Of a stretch of DNA of 38,704 bases, positions 36,598-38,704 are shown piece by piece; position 1 is the stretch's first letter, and every line of letters begins with the position of its first letter. The stretch spans positions 1 to 38,704 of IMG/VR virus record IMGVR_UViG_3300020202_000159. One strand, 5' to 3'. The position numbers and the translations under genes were made by a program. The notes below the pieces were generated by a model. That model made no database searches. It worked only from the letters and a program-made list of their open reading frames with translations, and had not been told where the DNA came from. This DNA is from a virus.

Positions 36598-36948
36598 TCA
36601 GGTCTTGAGCTGCTGCGGGATAGCCTTCGGCACCGCGACCCAGCCCTGCTCGGTGAGGACCGACTTCTTCAGCGTGCCGGCTTCGAGCGCGGCCATCGCC
36701 TCGTCGTAGGTCATCGTCGGCTTCGCGTTGACGCCGGTGCCCTGCGGGCGATGCGGATCGCCCTTCACTGGCGAGGGCGGGACCTGCGGCTTCGGCCGCG
36801 TGACCTTGTGCGTGCCGCCCGTCTGCGCCGCCGCGACCGCAGCGTCCGGGTTCGACTCGGTCGAGCCTGCCGCGGAGGTGTCGGTGGCCTGTGCTTCGGG
36901 CTGGGTGTCGGGTGCGGCGCCAGGTTTGCGCGGCTTGGGCTTCGGCAT
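36598..36948 (-). CDS. Pro/Thr-rich unknown protein
   Basis: 116 residues, ATG 36948 with AAGGAGAAC upstream. The first ~70 residues are disordered and rich in Pro, Thr, Ala and Gln (MPKPKPRKPGAAPDTQPEAQ). The last ~45 form a compact end (TMTYDEAMAALEAGTLKKSV, LTEQGWVAVPK). Similar genes begin the structural block in related phages. No function is recognised. Confidence 0.55.
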   Translation of the reverse strand: MPKPKPRKPGAAPDTQPEAQATDTSAAGSTESNPDAAVAAAQTGGTHKVTRPKPQVPPSPVKGDPHRPQGTGVNAKPTMTYDEAMAALEAGTLKKSVLTEQGWVAVPKAIPQQLKT

Positions 36949-36975
36949 GCGTGCGTTCTCCTTGTAGGGGTCCAG

Positions 36976-37218
36976 CTAGCGAGCGGGTTGTAACGCCGGC
37001 GCGACCTTGGCCTCGTTGCCAAAGCACTTTTCATGGAGCTTCAGAAGCGCGCGGCCGTCCTCGAACCGAGGCTCGACGCCGTAGTTCCACCAGGCGCGCA
37101 GCGTCGAGTCCGGCACGTTGATCGCGTCCGACACCGCCTTCAGGCGCCAGCCGGCGCGCACGAAGTCGAGGAGGATCGCCTTCCAGTCGATCTCGGGGTC
37201 ACGCTCGAGGAGCATCAT
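36976..37218 (-). CDS. Homeodomain-like HTH protein
   Basis: 80 residues, MMLLERDPEIDWKAILLDFV. AGWRLKAVSDAINVPDSTLR, then AWWNYG, is a clear HTH (residues ~24-48) of the homeodomain-like type used by transposases and small terminases. It stands where the operon changes from early (RusA) to structural genes. Options: a regulator of the late genes or a terminase-like DNA-recognition protein; the gene overlapping the large terminase is the better small-subunit candidate by position. Either of two adjacent ATG codons may start it. Confidence 0.6.
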   Translation of the reverse strand: MMLLERDPEIDWKAILLDFVRAGWRLKAVSDAINVPDSTLRAWWNYGVEPRFEDGRALLKLHEKCFGNEAKVAPALQPAR

Positions 37219-37423
37219 CGTCTGGTCGCCTTCTGTGGGCGCGTCGCTGTTTCTTGTTGCCGATGTGGAACCGCTGGCAGAAGCGGCAACGGTAAACGTC
37301 GAGCCTGCGGGCGATGCGCTCCTTGCGACGCGAGCGCCGCTTCAGGACGCCGGCGGCTTCCCCATAGCTCGCGTATCCCGCCTTTCCCTCGCACGCGGCG
37401 GAGATGAGCTCGTTCGTGCTCAC
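37199..37423 (-). CDS. Small zinc-finger-like basic protein
   Basis: 74 residues from GTG 37423 (MSTNELISAACEGKAGYASY), GTGA overlap with rusA. Arg/Lys-rich, with DVYRCRFCQRFHIGNKKQRR: a CxxC...H pattern that fits a small treble-clef type finger found in many phage early proteins. Probably nucleic-acid binding. It overlaps the next gene by 20 bases in another frame. Confidence 0.65.
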   Translation of the reverse strand: MSTNELISAACEGKAGYASYGEAAGVLKRRSRRKERIARRLDVYRCRFCQRFHIGNKKQRRAHRRRPDDDAPRA

Positions 37424-37812
37424 GCCGCGGCCTCAAGCGCGATGGGCATCACGAGCGGCAGCACCTCGATCTCGAGCCGCTTACCGGTCGGGTCTGGATC
37501 GGCGCGCTCGGCGACGATGCGATACACCTGGTCGTCGTCCCCGTAGACCACGCCCTTCAGCGCGTCGATGGTGACCTTCAGGCAGTTGTCGAGGTCCATG
37601 CACACGCGGTTCTCGGGGATCAGCCGGACGCGCAGCTCGAGCGGCCCAGCCATCGGCGTCCTGATGCCGGCGGCTTTCGCGCGCCACACCACCTCGTGCT
37701 TGTAGGCCTCGGCCTCCTTCGACACGAACGTCAGAGCGCGCTGCTGCTTCTTCGCCACCACCGTCCGCCAGTAGCGGTTCGCGCTCACCGGGTAGGGCAG
37801 GACGAGCTTCAT
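37420..37812 (-). CDS. rusA: RusA-family Holliday junction resolvase
   Basis: 130 residues, MKLVLPYPVSANRYWRTVVA. The family's opening PYPxSANRYWR is complete. Acidic residues expected for metal-dependent cutting are present: D73 and D75 (MDLDNCLKVTIDAL) and D92-D94 (YGDDDQVYRI). It resolves four-way junctions from recombination or packaging. Coupled to both neighbours (TGATG and GTGA). Confidence 0.92.
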   Translation of the reverse strand: MKLVLPYPVSANRYWRTVVAKKQQRALTFVSKEAEAYKHEVVWRAKAAGIRTPMAGPLELRVRLIPENRVCMDLDNCLKVTIDALKGVVYGDDDQVYRIVAERADPDPTGKRLEIEVLPLVMPIALEAAA

Positions 37813-38042
37813 CAGCTCAACACCGGCCCGCCGACCCACTGCGTCCCGGGTGGCATGGGGATTCGGATGTCGCAGGTCTCGGACCTGCAGCGCGGCGAGC
37901 GCTTCGCGTGGTCGTCCGCGACCGCGGTGATCACCTTCGTCTGCATCCACTCGACCACGTCCATCTCCGACTCGCGATATGGCAGGTCGACCTGTTGCTT
38001 ATCCAGCCCGCACCGAGCGCACGAGTAGAGGATGCCGATCAT
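37812..38042 (-). CDS. Small zinc-ribbon-like protein
   Basis: 76 residues, MIGILYSCARCGLDKQQVDL. The cysteines CARC and CRSETC could hold zinc. DVVEWMQTKVITAVADDHAK is a helix between them. The end (PPGTQWVGGPVL) is typical for phage proteins of unknown role beside rusA. Coupled by ATGA upstream and TGATG downstream. Confidence 0.6.
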   Translation of the reverse strand: MIGILYSCARCGLDKQQVDLPYRESEMDVVEWMQTKVITAVADDHAKRSPRCRSETCDIRIPMPPGTQWVGGPVLS

Positions 38043-38431
38043 TGCCGCAGCTCCACGCCTACGTCCGCAGCGATGGCCTGCAGCCAGTCGATGTAATCCG
38101 AGCGCTGCTGCCAGTTCATGTCCGACACGCGCTTCGCCGGCCGCGCGGTGACGCTGCCGTCTGGCATCTCGAGCTCGTCGAGGCCGAAGCGGAGCTCGAG
38201 AAGCTGCTCGTAGAGGTGGCCCGCGTCGTTGCCAGTCTGCTCGGCGATCTCGCCAACGATGGCGCGGATGCGCCGGCGCTGTCCCTCGGTGCCGCGCGGC
38301 TCGACCTTCTCGATGGTCAGGCGGTAGCGCTCGGACCCCACGAACGGCAGCGCGGCGAGGATCTGGGTCACGCGGGCGAGCACTGAGCGGGCGCCCCACG
38401 AGGTGTTGATCAGGAACGAAGCGCCGTTCAC
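38039..38431 (-). CDS. Unknown recombination-cluster protein (NinB-like position)
   Basis: 130 residues from GTG 38431 (MNGASFLINTSWGARSVLAR). Helical and charged: RYRLTIEKVEPRGTEGQRRR, IRAIVGEIAEQTGND, LYEQLLELRFGLDELEMPDG, MNWQQRSDYIDWLQAIAADV. The GTEGQRRRIRA-then-acidic-helix pattern resembles phage proteins found near rusA, some annotated as NinB-like, but I cannot confirm the family. It may assist junction processing. Confidence 0.6.
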   Translation of the reverse strand: MNGASFLINTSWGARSVLARVTQILAALPFVGSERYRLTIEKVEPRGTEGQRRRIRAIVGEIAEQTGNDAGHLYEQLLELRFGLDELEMPDGSVTARPAKRVSDMNWQQRSDYIDWLQAIAADVGVELRQ

Positions 38432-38682
38432 GATGCGGTCGCCTCCTCCTCGACCTTCAGCGCCGCGCGCGGGAGCAGCTTCTTCAGCCGGTCGACCGGC
38501 GTCCAGCAGGCGTTCGCTTCGTCGAGAGCCGCCACCACGCCGAAGTAGAGGTGGCCGCAGCCGAGGCACCTACCATGCGCGCGCTGCATCGCCGCGACGG
38601 CAAAGATGCGCCCGAGCCGGACCTCGCTACCGCAGCACGCCGTCGGCTTCACGACCTGCACCAAGTCGCCGGCGCCGATCAC
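38428..38682 (-). CDS. Small zinc-ribbon protein spanning the contig junction
   Basis: 84 residues from GTG 38682 (MIGAGDLVQVVKPTACCGSE), overlapping the stop of the gene that is complete at 114-716. Cysteines CC (16-17) and CLGC (~38-41) make a likely zinc ribbon; LGRIFAVAAMQ is a strand between them. The rest is helical (CWTPVDRLKKLLPRAALKVE). Similar small ribbons occur in phage replication clusters. The other contig end carries a variant of residues 35-39. Confidence 0.7.
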   Translation of the reverse strand: MIGAGDLVQVVKPTACCGSEVRLGRIFAVAAMQRAHGRCLGCGHLYFGVVAALDEANACWTPVDRLKKLLPRAALKVEEEATAS

Positions 38683-38704
38683 GCTGCCACCTCCCACAGC
38701 GGCA
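38579..38704. repeat. 126-bp exact contig-end overlap (second copy)
   Basis: Identical to 14-139; see that entry. Joining the two ends restores an uninterrupted, coupled leftward operon across the junction. Confidence 0.85.

Noticed and set aside
14-38704. 126-bp end repeats as true terminal repeats of a linear virion genome
   Set aside because: The repeat lies inside coupled genes and joining the ends restores the operon, so an assembly overlap of a circular map is simpler. Packaging type cannot be read from this.
1-38704. CRISPR array or tRNA genes
   Set aside because: No regularly spaced repeats and no cloverleaf-like sequence were seen in the few intergenic gaps.

Overview
The window looks like one complete, circularly closed genome of a temperate podovirus-like phage with high GC content. 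Bases 14-139 are repeated exactly at 38579-38704, so the contig closes on itself at about 38.58 kb. Nearly every gene abuts or overlaps the next by 1-4 bases. The structural set is T7-like: head-tail connector portal, scaffold, capsid, tail tubular proteins A and B, internal virion proteins, terminase. A Bbp19-like gene suggests kinship with temperate podoviruses of Betaproteobacteria such as Bordetella BPP-1. The host is therefore probably a high-GC Pseudomonadota; this is inferred from family resemblance, not from a search.

Layout. The control region lies at about 5.98-7.33 kb. A Cro-like HTH gene (6064-6297, leftward) and a CI-like repressor gene (6341-6889, rightward) diverge. The repressor gene is followed by a small lipoprotein gene. 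Leftward from the control region come a CII-like gene, a C5-cytosine methyltransferase, a PAPS-reductase/DndC-like protein and a tightly coupled set of small replication-type genes (DUF1376, winged helix, zinc proteins). That set runs through the window edge to RusA and on into the late genes (37.2 kb down to 15.25 kb): portal, scaffold, capsid, tail, internal virion proteins, terminase, tail fibre and a lysis cassette. Rightward from 7.3 kb is an early operon: small unknown proteins, an AAA ATPase of recombinase type, DUF5131, an ASCH-like protein, a YbcO-like nuclease and a large serine integrase ending at 13.93 kb. Two leftward unknown genes (14185-14900) and a 348-base gene-free region separate it from the lysis genes.

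Control. A 14-bp operator family (AGGC-N6-GCCT) occurs in three clusters. At the leftward and rightward early promoters the geometry is the same: one operator in the -35/-10 spacer and a second ending on the first base of the -35, 23 bp apart. A third cluster at 15160-15246 lies beside a candidate small RNA of about 60 nt (promoter 14975-15003, intrinsic terminator 15041-15072). A second motif (TTGACGG/CCGTCAA) forms a phased palindrome in front of the CII-like gene and recurs at the small-RNA promoter. Together these suggest a compact lambda-like lysis/lysogeny switch with an OOP-like RNA. The repressor has no visible self-cleavage domain.

Limits. All functions come from motif and order recognition without searches. 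Roughly half of the small genes have no function I can name.
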